Assembly: GCF_016907695.1 (NCBI RefSeq)
Contig: NZ_JAFBCK010000001.1
Span: forward strand, 3,878,501-3,942,500
Origin: Actinokineospora baliensis
Lineage (GTDB): Bacteria > Actinomycetota > Actinomycetes > Mycobacteriales > Pseudonocardiaceae
Length of the DNA: 64,000 nucleotides
Direction of reading: 5' to 3'
Position numbers and translations under genes: made by a program
The notes under the pieces: model-generated
The model's database searches: none
Told to the model about the DNA's origin: nothing
The model's input: only the letters and a program-made list of their open reading frames with translations
Shown here: positions 55,784 through 63,701 of the stretch, in pieces
How positions within the stretch are numbered: the stretch's first letter is position 1
Layout: every line of letters begins with the position of its first letter

Positions 55784-56662
55784 GTGACGGCACTCGTCTG
55801 CGTCAACTGCGGCGCCACCCTCCAGCCGGGGTGGCTGTTCTGCGAGGACTGCGGCCGGGACCAACGCGCACTGCCCACCGGCGAGCCGCGCGTCGAGCAC
55901 TCCACGCAGAGACCAGACCTGGACCTCGACCGGGTCGCCGCCATCACCGACCGGGGCAGGCGCAGGGAGCGCAACGAGGACGCGGTAGCCATCGGGACGC
56001 TCGGTGACGTAGCCGCGGCCGTTGTGTGCGACGGGGTCGCCTCGGCGCCGGGGTCCGAGATGGCAGCCATCCGCGCCGCGGAGGCAGGTCTGGCGGAGTT
56101 GTTGGCCGCTATCGCGCGCGGGGAGGAACCGATCGCCGCGACAACCGCGGCCGCGAACTCAGCCGCAGACGCCGCCGCGCTGTTGGGCGACCCGTCCGAT
56201 AAGAACCCACCTTGCTGCACCTACGTCTCCGCGCTCGTCACAGCTGAGGACGTCACCGTGGGGTGGGTCGGTGACAGCCCCGCCTACTGGGCGGGCTCAA
56301 CGGGGATGCGCAGGCTCACTGTCGACGACTCGGCGGCGGGCAGGCTCATCGCGCAAGGCGTAGGCATCGAAGACCCGCGTATGGCCGAACCCGGCGTCCA
56401 CGCGTTGGAACGCTGGCTCGGGGCCGACGCCGGGCCGATCAGCGCCCAAGTGCGCCGCTTCAGCCCACCCGAACCCGGCCTCGTCTTGCTGTGCAGCGAC
56501 GGCCTCTCCCGCTACGTCGACGCCGGGCTGGTCGCCCCGGCCGACCACCTCGGCACCCCCGCCGCGGTCACCCGCACCCTGCTCGGCCGCGCGCTGGCCG
56601 CGGGCGGCCACGACAACGTCACCGTCGCCGCGATCACCGCGACCGGAGGAGGACCGGCATGA
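55784..56662 (+). CDS. PP2C-family serine/threonine phosphatase with N-terminal zinc ribbon
   Basis: 292 aa from the GTG at 55784, 4 bp after pknG. An N-terminal zinc ribbon (CVNCGATLQPGWLFCEDCGRDQ) is followed by a PP2C catalytic domain (~45-292). The metal-binding and catalytic motifs are intact: DRGRRRERNEDA, VVCDGVASAPGS, VGWVGDSPAYW, LLCSDGLSRYV and GGHDNVTVAAI. It should remove phosphates placed by PknG on shared targets. The tail overlaps the VWA gene by ATGA, so the two products are probably made in fixed ratio. Confidence 0.92.
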   Translation: MTALVCVNCGATLQPGWLFCEDCGRDQRALPTGEPRVEHSTQRPDLDLDRVAAITDRGRRRERNEDAVAIGTLGDVAAAVVCDGVASAPGSEMAAIRAAEAGLAELLAAIARGEEPIAATTAAANSAADAAALLGDPSDKNPPCCTYVSALVTAEDVTVGWVGDSPAYWAGSTGMRRLTVDDSAAGRLIAQGVGIEDPRMAEPGVHALERWLGADAGPISAQVRRFSPPEPGLVLLCSDGLSRYVDAGLVAPADHLGTPAAVTRTLLGRALAAGGHDNVTVAAITATGGGPA

Positions 56663-57936
56663 CCCTCGAGTTCGAGGTCCACGTCGACCAGAACGAGTAC
56701 CTGCCCTCGGGCGCGCGGACCATGGACGCGGTCGTCTCGGTCACCCTCACCGGGGACACCCTGGGCCAGCCGGGCACCGACCGGGGCCTGGCCAGGGTCA
56801 TCATGATCGACACATCCGGGTCCATGTCCGGCAACAAGATCGCCCAGGCCAAACTGGCGGTCAACGCGGTCGTCGCCGCCCTGCCCGACGGGGTGGCCTT
56901 CGCCATCGTCGCGGGCACCGAGATCGCCACCATGGTCTACCCGAGCACCCCGACCCTGGCCGAGGCCTCCTCCAGCACCCGCAACAAGGCGCGGCAGGCC
57001 GTCGGCAAGCTGGTGGCGGGCGGCGGCACCGCGATCGGCACCTGGCTGCGCCTGGCCGAGCAGTTGTTCGCGACCACCACCGCCCCGATCCGGCACGCGG
57101 TGCTGCTCACCGACGGCCGCAACGAACACGAGACCACCGAACAGTTCTACGAGACGGTGACCTCCTGCGAGGGCAAGTTCACCTGCGACGCGCGCGGGGT
57201 CGGCGACGGGGGATGGCAAGCGCGCACCCTAGAGCGCATCGCCGACACACTGCACGGTTCGGTGCGCGGCCTCCCTGACGCGGCGGCACTCGTCGCGGAG
57301 TTCAAGGAGATCACCGAGAACCTCATGGGCACAGCCGCGGTCGACGTCACACTACGGCTGTGGACGCCCGCTCACGCGCGGCTGCGGTTCCTCAAACAGG
57401 TCTTCCCGCGCATAGTCGACCTGACCGACCGTGGCATCGTCATCAGCCCGCGCGTGCGCGAGTACCCCACCGGCCATTGGTCGGCCGAAACCCGTGACTT
57501 CCACCTGTCCATAGAGGTCGACACGGGCGAGGTGGGGGAGGGGCTGGTCGCGGCGCGGGTCAGCATGTCCGTCGGCGACCAGCAGTCCGCCGAGCACCGC
57601 GTCCGCGCGTTCTGGACCGATGACCCGGTGCTGTCCACCCGGATCAGCCCCCAGGTCGCGCACTTCACCGGCCAGCAGCGGATGGCCGACCTGGTCCGCG
57701 AGGGGGTCGACGCGCACCAGGCCGGTGACCTGCCGCTGGCCAGCGACCGCCTCGGCCGCGCCATCGACCTGGCCAAGGAGCACGGCAACACCGAGACCGC
57801 CGCCCACCTGGCCCGCCTGGTCGAGGACGACGGCACGGGCACCCACCGGGTCCGCGACCGGATGGCCGACGTGCTCAAGGAAATGGCCCACATCGAGTCC
57901 AAGCGCACCACCCGGGTGCGCTCCGCCGAGGAGTAG
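56659..57936 (+). CDS. Cytoplasmic VWA-domain protein of the PknG/NACHT operon
   Basis: 425 aa, overlapping the PP2C stop. It has no signal peptide. An N-terminal beta region (FEVHVDQNEYLPSGARTMDAVVSVTL) leads into a VWA domain with a perfect MIDAS motif, DTSGSMSG (Asp51), plus Thr in GGGTAIGTWL and VLLTDGRNEH. Beta-sandwich and helical C-terminal parts follow (AVDVTLRLWTPAHARL ... ADLVREGVDAHQAGDLPLASDRLGRAIDLA). VWA proteins of this kind usually serve as metal-dependent adaptors paired with ATPases or kinases. Its position suggests it bridges the kinase/phosphatase/FHA part to the NACHT protein (inference). Confidence 0.9.
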   Translation: MTLEFEVHVDQNEYLPSGARTMDAVVSVTLTGDTLGQPGTDRGLARVIMIDTSGSMSGNKIAQAKLAVNAVVAALPDGVAFAIVAGTEIATMVYPSTPTLAEASSSTRNKARQAVGKLVAGGGTAIGTWLRLAEQLFATTTAPIRHAVLLTDGRNEHETTEQFYETVTSCEGKFTCDARGVGDGGWQARTLERIADTLHGSVRGLPDAAALVAEFKEITENLMGTAAVDVTLRLWTPAHARLRFLKQVFPRIVDLTDRGIVISPRVREYPTGHWSAETRDFHLSIEVDTGEVGEGLVAARVSMSVGDQQSAEHRVRAFWTDDPVLSTRISPQVAHFTGQQRMADLVREGVDAHQAGDLPLASDRLGRAIDLAKEHGNTETAAHLARLVEDDGTGTHRVRDRMADVLKEMAHIESKRTTRVRSAEE

Positions 57937-57939
57937 CCC

Positions 57940-58569
57940 ATGCCCCGGTGCCCCAAGGGCCACGAGTCCACCGACCCGACCGAGTGCGACGTGTGCGGCC
58001 GCCCCCTCGGCGCCGCCCCCGTCCCCGCGCACCCCACCGCCCCCGAACCCACCGCGGCCTGGGACTGCCCGCAGAGCCACCCCGGCCAAACCGGCCGCTT
58101 CTGCGAGGTCTGCGGCTACGACTCGCTCCTGCCCGCCGAACAGCAGCAGCGCCAAGCTGTCCCCTCCGCCGAACCCCAGTGGTCCCTCACCGTCGCCGCC
58201 GACCGCGCGTACTACGACGAGACCAAGGCCAACACCAACGACCTGCGCATCGACTTCCCCCGGTTCGTCCCGCCCCGCCGCTTCACCCTGGCAGGCGACT
58301 CCCTGGTCATCGGCCGCGCCGACCCCACCAGGGGCATCCACCCCGACATCGACCTCACCGGCCCCCCGGAAGACCGGGCCATCGGCCGCTCCCACGCCAT
58401 GCTGGTCCCCGCGGAATCCGGCTGGACCATCGTCGACCTCCACTCCACCAACCGCACCTTCGTCAACAACATCCAGACCCCCATCCCCCCAGACCACCCC
58501 ACCCCCCTAACCCCCGGCGACCACATCTACCTAGGCGCCTGGACCGTCCTCACCCTCCACGCCGAGTAG
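57940..58569 (+). CDS. FHA-domain protein with N-terminal zinc ribbons
   Basis: 209 aa, starting 3 bp after the VWA gene. Two short zinc-binding segments (CPKGH...CDVCG, then CPQSH...CEVCG) occupy the first ~70 residues. The FHA domain covers ~110-209: FTLAGDSLVIGRADPTRGIHPDIDL, GRSHAMLVPAESGWTIVDLHSTNRTFVNN, PLTPGDHIYLGAWTVLTLHAE, with the phosphothreonine-binding Arg, Ser and Asn in place. It should read phosphothreonines made by PknG. Mycobacterial GarA is the FHA substrate of PknG; this one differs by its zinc ribbons and lack of the GarA N-terminal ETTS-type phosphosite. Confidence 0.92.
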   Translation: MPRCPKGHESTDPTECDVCGRPLGAAPVPAHPTAPEPTAAWDCPQSHPGQTGRFCEVCGYDSLLPAEQQQRQAVPSAEPQWSLTVAADRAYYDETKANTNDLRIDFPRFVPPRRFTLAGDSLVIGRADPTRGIHPDIDLTGPPEDRAIGRSHAMLVPAESGWTIVDLHSTNRTFVNNIQTPIPPDHPTPLTPGDHIYLGAWTVLTLHAE

Positions 58570-58574
58570 CCCCA

Positions 58575-61388
58575 GTGCCACGCAATCCGCCTATCACCTT
58601 CCAGGGCGCGCTCAAGGTCCTCGGCCACCACGACCGCCCCTGGCTAGACCGCCTCGACTCCCTCCTCGGCGGCGTCATCCTCGCGTCGGTCGGTATCGCG
58701 CCTATAGAAGGCCTGTGGGCCTTGGTCGACCAGAAGAACGAAGCGGTCCGCCTCGTCCGCACCGGCCTGGACGCGGTCTCAGACAAACTCCTAGGCACGA
58801 ATGGCGTCGAACGCCAAGACCTCTTGGTCGCCTCCCACACCATCCTCATCATGACCGCCTACTTCGAAGTCGTGGACGAACAGCGCAAGATCCCTCACCG
58901 CGACCGGGTGGTATTGGCGACGGGCGTCGCGCTCAACGAGAAGAACTGGCTGAAGCTCCTCTACACCAATCCGCTGCCTGCTCCGTGCGCCACCAAGACC
59001 TTCGCGACTCTGCTGACCGATATCAGCGGCTGGGCCTCCCTGATGATCGCCTCCGCCGGGATCGCCGAGTCGGCCAACGCCTTGGGCGACGAGATCGCCT
59101 CCCGGTACCACGCCCACTTCCTGCGGATGGCGGAACGGATTCCCGAGTTCCGGATCTGGGCCGAGCTGGCCGAGCGCGCCGCAGTCGGTTCAATCCTGGG
59201 CAGGCTGTCCGAACAACTGGCCCACGGCCCCGCCAACCCGCCCCGAGACCTGCGCAAGACCCTCGCCGACGCGAACACCGCCGAACTGGACGAGCCACTG
59301 GTTCGCGCGGACGGTGCCGCCACCGTGTTCCCCAGGGTGCGCGAGATCTTCCAGACCCCGAGGGTTCGCCTCACCACCCGCGACAGCAGATCGCTGCTGG
59401 CCGACGAGAACTGGTGGGACGAGGAAGGCGTTCGCGTCGACCTGGACCGTGTGTTGGCCGTCCACTTCAGCACCCCGGCCGCGACCGAACGGCCGATGCT
59501 GCTGCTCGGCCACCCCGGTGCGGGCAAGTCGTTGCTGACCAAGGTCCTGGCCGCGAGCCTGCCCGCCGCGAACTACACGGTCGTCCGGGTGCCGCTGCGC
59601 CACGTCGACGCCAACGCCCAAGTGGACTCCCAGATCCAGACGGCCCTCGACCGGCTCACCCACCGCCGGGTCAGTTGGCCCGACCTCGCCGAGCAGACCA
59701 GCGGAACCCTCCGCGTCGTGCTCCTGGACGGCCTCGACGAACTCCTCCAGGCGACCACCCACGACCGCACCGGCTACCTGCACGACGTGGAGACCTTCCA
59801 ACGCCGCGAGGCCGCATACGGGTACCCGGTCGCCGTCGTCGTCACCTCGCGCACCCTGGTCGTCGACCGGGTGACCGTCCCCGACGGGGTCCCGGTCGTC
59901 AAACTGGAGGACTTCGACACCGAACAGGTCGAGGCGTGGAAGGCGGAGTGGAACCACGCCAATGAACACTCCGGCGTGCGCCTGCTGCCCTCCCGCCTGG
60001 CCGAGAACGTCGCTGAACTGGCCAGGCAGCCGCTCCTGCTGATGATGCTGGCGGTCTACTACGCGGACTGGGAGGCACCGGAGCCAACCGCGCAGATGTC
60101 GTTGACCGACCTCTACGAGCGGATGTTCGAGCTGTTCGCCCGCCGCGAGGCCGAGAAACGGGCGATTGCCGATGTGGACGCCACCGTCCGGTTGACCCTC
60201 CGGCGGTTGTCGGTCGCGGCCCTGGGGATGCTCAACCGCGGCGCCCAGTCGATCACCGAAGCGGATCTCGCCGCGGACCTGACCGCCCTCGACGAACCGG
60301 TGACCAGCGGCAAACGCCTGCTGGCCGAGTTCTTCTTCGTGCACTCCCCGCAAGCCCGCGGTGACACTGAGCACCGCGCCTATGAGTTCCTCCACCTGAC
60401 CTTCGGCGAGTACCTGGTCGCCGACCGTGTGGTGGAGGTCCTGCGCGACGTCGCCGACAGCGCGTTCGGCAGACGCGCCAAGCACCGCCCCGATGACGAC
60501 CTGCTGTTCACCCTGTTGTCGCACCAGCCGCTGTCCATCCAACGGCCGGTCCTCGATTTCATCGCCGCCAAGCTCGCGAAGCTGCCGCCGGATGAGACCG
60601 AGAAGATCGCTGAGACGCTCGAGGAATTGCTGGCCCGCTACCACGAGCCGCGGACGGCGAGCCGGTTCGACAAGTACCGGCCACTACCCGACCACAGCGT
60701 CCGCCAAACCGCCGCGTTCAGCGTGAACCTGGTGCTCCTGCGCATCGCCTGCCCCCAGGGCGACCTCGATCTCGCCGCCATGCGCCTTGTCGACAAGGAC
60801 AGGTGGCGGTCCCTGGTGCGGCTCTGGTACGCGGGACTCGATTCGACCGCCCTGCTCTCGATCGGCGCCAGCATGGATGTGCGCGATGACCGTGTCCGCT
60901 CCGGCGGCACGGGGTTGCTGCCGCTAGGGCTCACCGTCGCCCGGTTGCTCGGCGACCGCGACCTCCAGGCGCGTCTGCTGATCGGGCACGCTGTTCAAGG
61001 ACGGTACGTGTACCACGAACCAGCCGACTACCAAGAGTGGCTGGATCAGACCTACGCCTGGCTGGTCGGCTTCGCCGCTCGCCCCACCGGAGGAATGTTC
61101 GGTTTCACGTACCCACCTGAACCGTACGACCCCACCCGGTTGTCGACGGTCATCGATCTGGCGACGCACGTCTTGCGGATCCGATCCCTTGAGTGGCATC
61201 CCCACTTCCTGGCTGAGTTTCTCGTCTGGCTGGCCGATCTCCCGGGCGATCGGAGGTGGCTGGTCGACATCGTCGCGCTGCACGGCGCCGCTGCCCGCCG
61301 CGCTCTGGTCGAGGAGATCCGGTCGACCCCCACCAGCAGGCTGCTCATCGAGGAACTCGCCCAGCTCGAATGGGACGCCCCTGCCTAG
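58575..61388 (+). CDS. NACHT-domain NTPase (bacterial STAND/NLR-like)
   Basis: 937 aa from the GTG at 58575, 5 bp after the FHA gene. An N-terminal helical domain (~1-260; GALKVLGHHDRPWLDRLDSLLGG, HTILIMTAYFEVVDEQ) precedes a NACHT NTPase: Walker A LLLGHPGAGKSLLTK (Lys318), Walker B VVLLDGLDELL (Asp385, DGLDE signature), sensor VVVTSRTL and winged-helix YEFLHLTFGEYLVADRVVEVL. The C-terminal ~400 residues are a helical sensor-like region. Bacterial NACHT proteins include antiphage defence proteins that oligomerise on stimulus. Coupling to a kinase/phosphatase/FHA/pseudocaspase module suggests phosphorylation-gated signalling; no toxin effector domain is recognised. Confidence 0.92.
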   Translation: MPRNPPITFQGALKVLGHHDRPWLDRLDSLLGGVILASVGIAPIEGLWALVDQKNEAVRLVRTGLDAVSDKLLGTNGVERQDLLVASHTILIMTAYFEVVDEQRKIPHRDRVVLATGVALNEKNWLKLLYTNPLPAPCATKTFATLLTDISGWASLMIASAGIAESANALGDEIASRYHAHFLRMAERIPEFRIWAELAERAAVGSILGRLSEQLAHGPANPPRDLRKTLADANTAELDEPLVRADGAATVFPRVREIFQTPRVRLTTRDSRSLLADENWWDEEGVRVDLDRVLAVHFSTPAATERPMLLLGHPGAGKSLLTKVLAASLPAANYTVVRVPLRHVDANAQVDSQIQTALDRLTHRRVSWPDLAEQTSGTLRVVLLDGLDELLQATTHDRTGYLHDVETFQRREAAYGYPVAVVVTSRTLVVDRVTVPDGVPVVKLEDFDTEQVEAWKAEWNHANEHSGVRLLPSRLAENVAELARQPLLLMMLAVYYADWEAPEPTAQMSLTDLYERMFELFARREAEKRAIADVDATVRLTLRRLSVAALGMLNRGAQSITEADLAADLTALDEPVTSGKRLLAEFFFVHSPQARGDTEHRAYEFLHLTFGEYLVADRVVEVLRDVADSAFGRRAKHRPDDDLLFTLLSHQPLSIQRPVLDFIAAKLAKLPPDETEKIAETLEELLARYHEPRTASRFDKYRPLPDHSVRQTAAFSVNLVLLRIACPQGDLDLAAMRLVDKDRWRSLVRLWYAGLDSTALLSIGASMDVRDDRVRSGGTGLLPLGLTVARLLGDRDLQARLLIGHAVQGRYVYHEPADYQEWLDQTYAWLVGFAARPTGGMFGFTYPPEPYDPTRLSTVIDLATHVLRIRSLEWHPHFLAEFLVWLADLPGDRRWLVDIVALHGAAARRALVEEIRSTPTSRLLIEELAQLEWDAPA

Positions 61389-61420
61389 CTCGGTGGGACC
61401 GGGCGTGGTGTGCTGTGCGG

Positions 61421-62263
61421 GTGACTGGTCCGAGACAGGGGCGCTTTCCCGTGCGGTTCGGGACCGCGGAGGTGGTGCGGGACCTGGACCGGGCGAACGG
61501 GTGGTTGCTCAGCGTCGACGGGGTGGCGCAGTCCTACGTCGACGTTGACGATCCGACGCACCTGGAGTTCGACTACGTGCGGCGGATCGCGGACGTGCTG
61601 GACTGCTGGGGGGAGGCGGGGGCGGCGGTCGACGCGCTGCACCTGGGGGGTGGGGCGTGCACGGTGGCGCGCTACCTGTCGGTGACCCGGCCGGGGTCGC
61701 GGCAGGTGGTGATCGACGCCGACGGGGGGATGGTGGCGCTGGTGCGCGACCAGTTCGGCGTCGACGCGATCCCGGGGGTGACCGTCCACGTGGGAGACGG
61801 CCGGGCCGGGGCGACCGACCGCGAGGACCTGTCCGCCGACGTCGTGGTGGTCGACGCCTTCGAGCGGGGAATGGTCTCGGCGGGCCTGTTCAGCGTGGAA
61901 GCGACCAGAGAACTCTCCCGAGTCCTCCGCGCCGACGGCGTCTACCTCGCCAACCTCTCCGACGGCCCCGGCCTCCCCTTCGCCAGCCGCGCAGTCGCCA
62001 CCCTCTCAGCGGTCTTCGGCAACGTCCTCCTCCTAGCCGAACCCGCCGTCCTCCGCGGCCGCCGCTACGGCAACATCGTCCTGGCCGCCTCCGCCGTGGA
62101 CCTCCCCACCGACCACATAGCCGCGCGAGCCGCCAACGCCGCCTTCCCCGCCCGCTGCGTGACGGCTGCCGAACTCCGCGCCCTGGTAGGCCCGGCCCGC
62201 CCCCTGACCGACGCCGAACCAATCACCCCGCCGGTGCCGCCCAAGGACCCCTTCGCTACCTGA
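61421..62263 (+). CDS. Spermidine synthase-like SAM/dcSAM-binding protein
   Basis: 280 aa from a GTG at 61421, 32 bp after the NACHT gene. A Rossmann-fold methyltransferase/polyamine synthase domain is seen: LLSVDGVAQSYVDVDDPTHLEFDYVRRIADVLD, nucleotide-binding DALHLGGGACTVARYL, VIDADGGMVALVRDQFG, VHVGDGRAG, DVVVVDAFERGMV. This follows the spermidine synthase pattern of actinobacterial short homologues, in which the substrate site is poorly conserved. Aminopropyl transfer is therefore not assured. It may be the last gene of the PknG/NACHT transcript or separate; no terminator was seen between them. Confidence 0.78.
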   Translation: MTGPRQGRFPVRFGTAEVVRDLDRANGWLLSVDGVAQSYVDVDDPTHLEFDYVRRIADVLDCWGEAGAAVDALHLGGGACTVARYLSVTRPGSRQVVIDADGGMVALVRDQFGVDAIPGVTVHVGDGRAGATDREDLSADVVVVDAFERGMVSAGLFSVEATRELSRVLRADGVYLANLSDGPGLPFASRAVATLSAVFGNVLLLAEPAVLRGRRYGNIVLAASAVDLPTDHIAARAANAAFPARCVTAAELRALVGPARPLTDAEPITPPVPPKDPFAT

Positions 62264-62270
62264 TCTCGAG

Positions 62271-62457
62271 TCGGCTCCTCGCCTTCGGCATTGCGACCCG
62301 GACCCGTGGTGGTGCGGTGTGCTCGATGGGGCGGGGTCGGCTCGCCTTCGGCATTGCGCTGGATCGTGGTGGGTGGGGTGGGCTCGATGGGTCGGGGTCG
62401 GCTCGCCTTCGGCATCGCGACCCGGACCCGTCGTGGTCCGGTGTGCTCGATGGGGCG
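62271..62457 (+). repeat. Three tandem copies of repeat unit U
   Basis: Units start TCGGCTC(GCC)TTCGGCATTGCG at 62271, 62337 and 62398, each ending GGCTCGATGGGG or GTGCTCGATGGGG; the third runs directly into element E copy 5. Periods are 66 and 61 bp. A fourth copy is at 20614-20669 in reverse orientation. Confidence 0.78.
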
Positions 62458-62588
62458 AACTTGGTTTGCGCGGGGCCCCTGCGCTACCCGTGGCAGGACC
62501 GCAAAGCTGGGGCCGAAAAGCATGGCCCTGCAGCGCACAACGCTACGGATACCGCCACCCCACACAAACCAAGTCCGCCCCATCGAGC
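62445..62588 (+). repeat. Palindromic repeat element E, copy 5
   Basis: 144 bp with the same terminal inverted repeats (GCTCGATGGGGCGAACTTGG ... GTCCGCCCCATCGAGC) and the same core as copies 1-3, about 42 kb from them. Compensating base changes in the two ends (GGTTTG/CAAACC here versus GTTTTG/CAAAAC elsewhere) keep the hairpin paired. Confidence 0.88.
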
Positions 62589-62660
62589 ATTGGGCGGGCG
62601 GCTTCCGAGGAGCGGTCGTCGGCTTGGGTGGGACGGCTCGGGGGGTTGCTCTGGCACCAA

Positions 62661-62740
62661 CCAGCCCACCGAGTCGGCCCACCCAACCCAACCCACCGAG
62701 TCAGCCCACCCAAACCCAACCCACCGAGCCAACCCCGCCA
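62661..62740. repeat. Minisatellite of ~27-bp units, second locus
   Basis: Three units based on CCGAGTCAGCCCACCCAACC begin at 62669, 62696 and 62724. The same unit makes up the array at 20311-20440. The stretch between the repeats and the IS element (62589-62811) has no gene. Confidence 0.7.
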
Positions 62741-62811
62741 GCCCCACCACCGCCCCCGGAAGTCGCTGGTGAGGAGCCGCGCGGTTTCCGGACAGGGGAT
62801 TAACTGTCTAT

Positions 62812-63675
62812 TCAAGCGGCGATTTGTTGGTTCTTGTGTTCGATGTATACCTCGTGCGGTGGGCGGTAGCCTATCGCTGAGTGAAGTCGTCGGCGATTAT
62901 ACCAGAACTCGATGTAGCGAGTGATGTGCTGCCGGGCTTCGTCTCGGGTGGAGTAAGCCATCCGGTTGACGCATTCGTTTTTGAGTGTGCCGAAGAACGA
63001 TTCGGCCATCGCGTTGTCGAAACAGATTCCGGTTCGCCCTGCTGATTGCTTCAACCGGAGGCTGGTGAGGACGTTGTGGTACTCGGTGGACATGTAATTG
63101 CTGCCGCGGTCGCTGTGAAATATCGCACCGTCGGCGAGTGGGCGGTTTCGGGCCGCGTTGCGGATAGCGCGGCTGATGAGCGGTGTCTGGTAGTTGTCGT
63201 CCATCGCGTAGCCGATCACTTCTTTCGTGCAGCAATCCAGCACGGTGGCCAGGTAAAGCCAGCCTTCCATCGTGGGAACGTAGGTGATGTCGCCGACCAG
63301 CTTGCGTCCCGGCGCGGGCGCGGTGAAGTCACGGCCGACCAGGTCGCCCACCGGCGCGGCCGCCGCGGTGGTCAGCCCGAACCGCCGGGGTCTTGGCTGG
63401 CAGGGAACCAGCCCCAGTTCACGCATGAGGTGCCGGACCAGTTCAACACCCACGCACACGCCTGCCCGCCGCAACTGGGCATGGACCCGCCGGTGGCCGT
63501 AAGTCGAGTCCGAGGCCTCGAACGCGTCCCGGATAAACGCTTTCAGCTCCTCTCGCCGTCGCGCGGTGGCCGATTCCGCCCGGCCGCGCCATTCGTAGTA
63601 GCCGGACCTGGAAACGTCGAGCAGTCGGCACATGAACAGGACTGGATACGCGTACTTCGCAGGTTCAAGTCGCAT
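62812..63675 (-). CDS. IS3-family transposase OrfB (DDE integrase domain)
   Basis: 287 aa. An HTH_21-like N-terminus (VLFMCRLLDVSRSGYYEW, FEASDSTYGHRRVHAQLRRAGV) is followed by an rve catalytic core with the DDE triad: Asp in VGDITYVPT, Asp in IFHSDRGSNYMS and Glu in NAMAESFFGTLKNE. The C-terminus is typical (YIEFWYNRRRLHSAIGYRPP). The frame is open upstream of its ATG and lies -1 relative to orfA, so the active transposase is expected as an OrfAB frameshift fusion. All catalytic residues are present, so the element may still be mobile. Confidence 0.95.
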   Translation of the reverse strand: MRLEPAKYAYPVLFMCRLLDVSRSGYYEWRGRAESATARRREELKAFIRDAFEASDSTYGHRRVHAQLRRAGVCVGVELVRHLMRELGLVPCQPRPRRFGLTTAAAAPVGDLVGRDFTAPAPGRKLVGDITYVPTMEGWLYLATVLDCCTKEVIGYAMDDNYQTPLISRAIRNAARNRPLADGAIFHSDRGSNYMSTEYHNVLTSLRLKQSAGRTGICFDNAMAESFFGTLKNECVNRMAYSTRDEARQHITRYIEFWYNRRRLHSAIGYRPPHEVYIEHKNQQIAA

Positions 63676-63701
63676 CGTTTCGATGAACTCGTACTTGCTG
63701 A

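Noticed and set aside
59190..60644. 484-codon open frame on the minus strand
   Set aside because: Antisense to the NACHT gene; shadow of strong third-position GC bias.
62795..62815. Left boundary of the IS3 element
   Set aside because: Candidate TG-containing ends can be picked by eye, but the other terminus lies outside the window, so no inverted repeat or target duplication can be verified.
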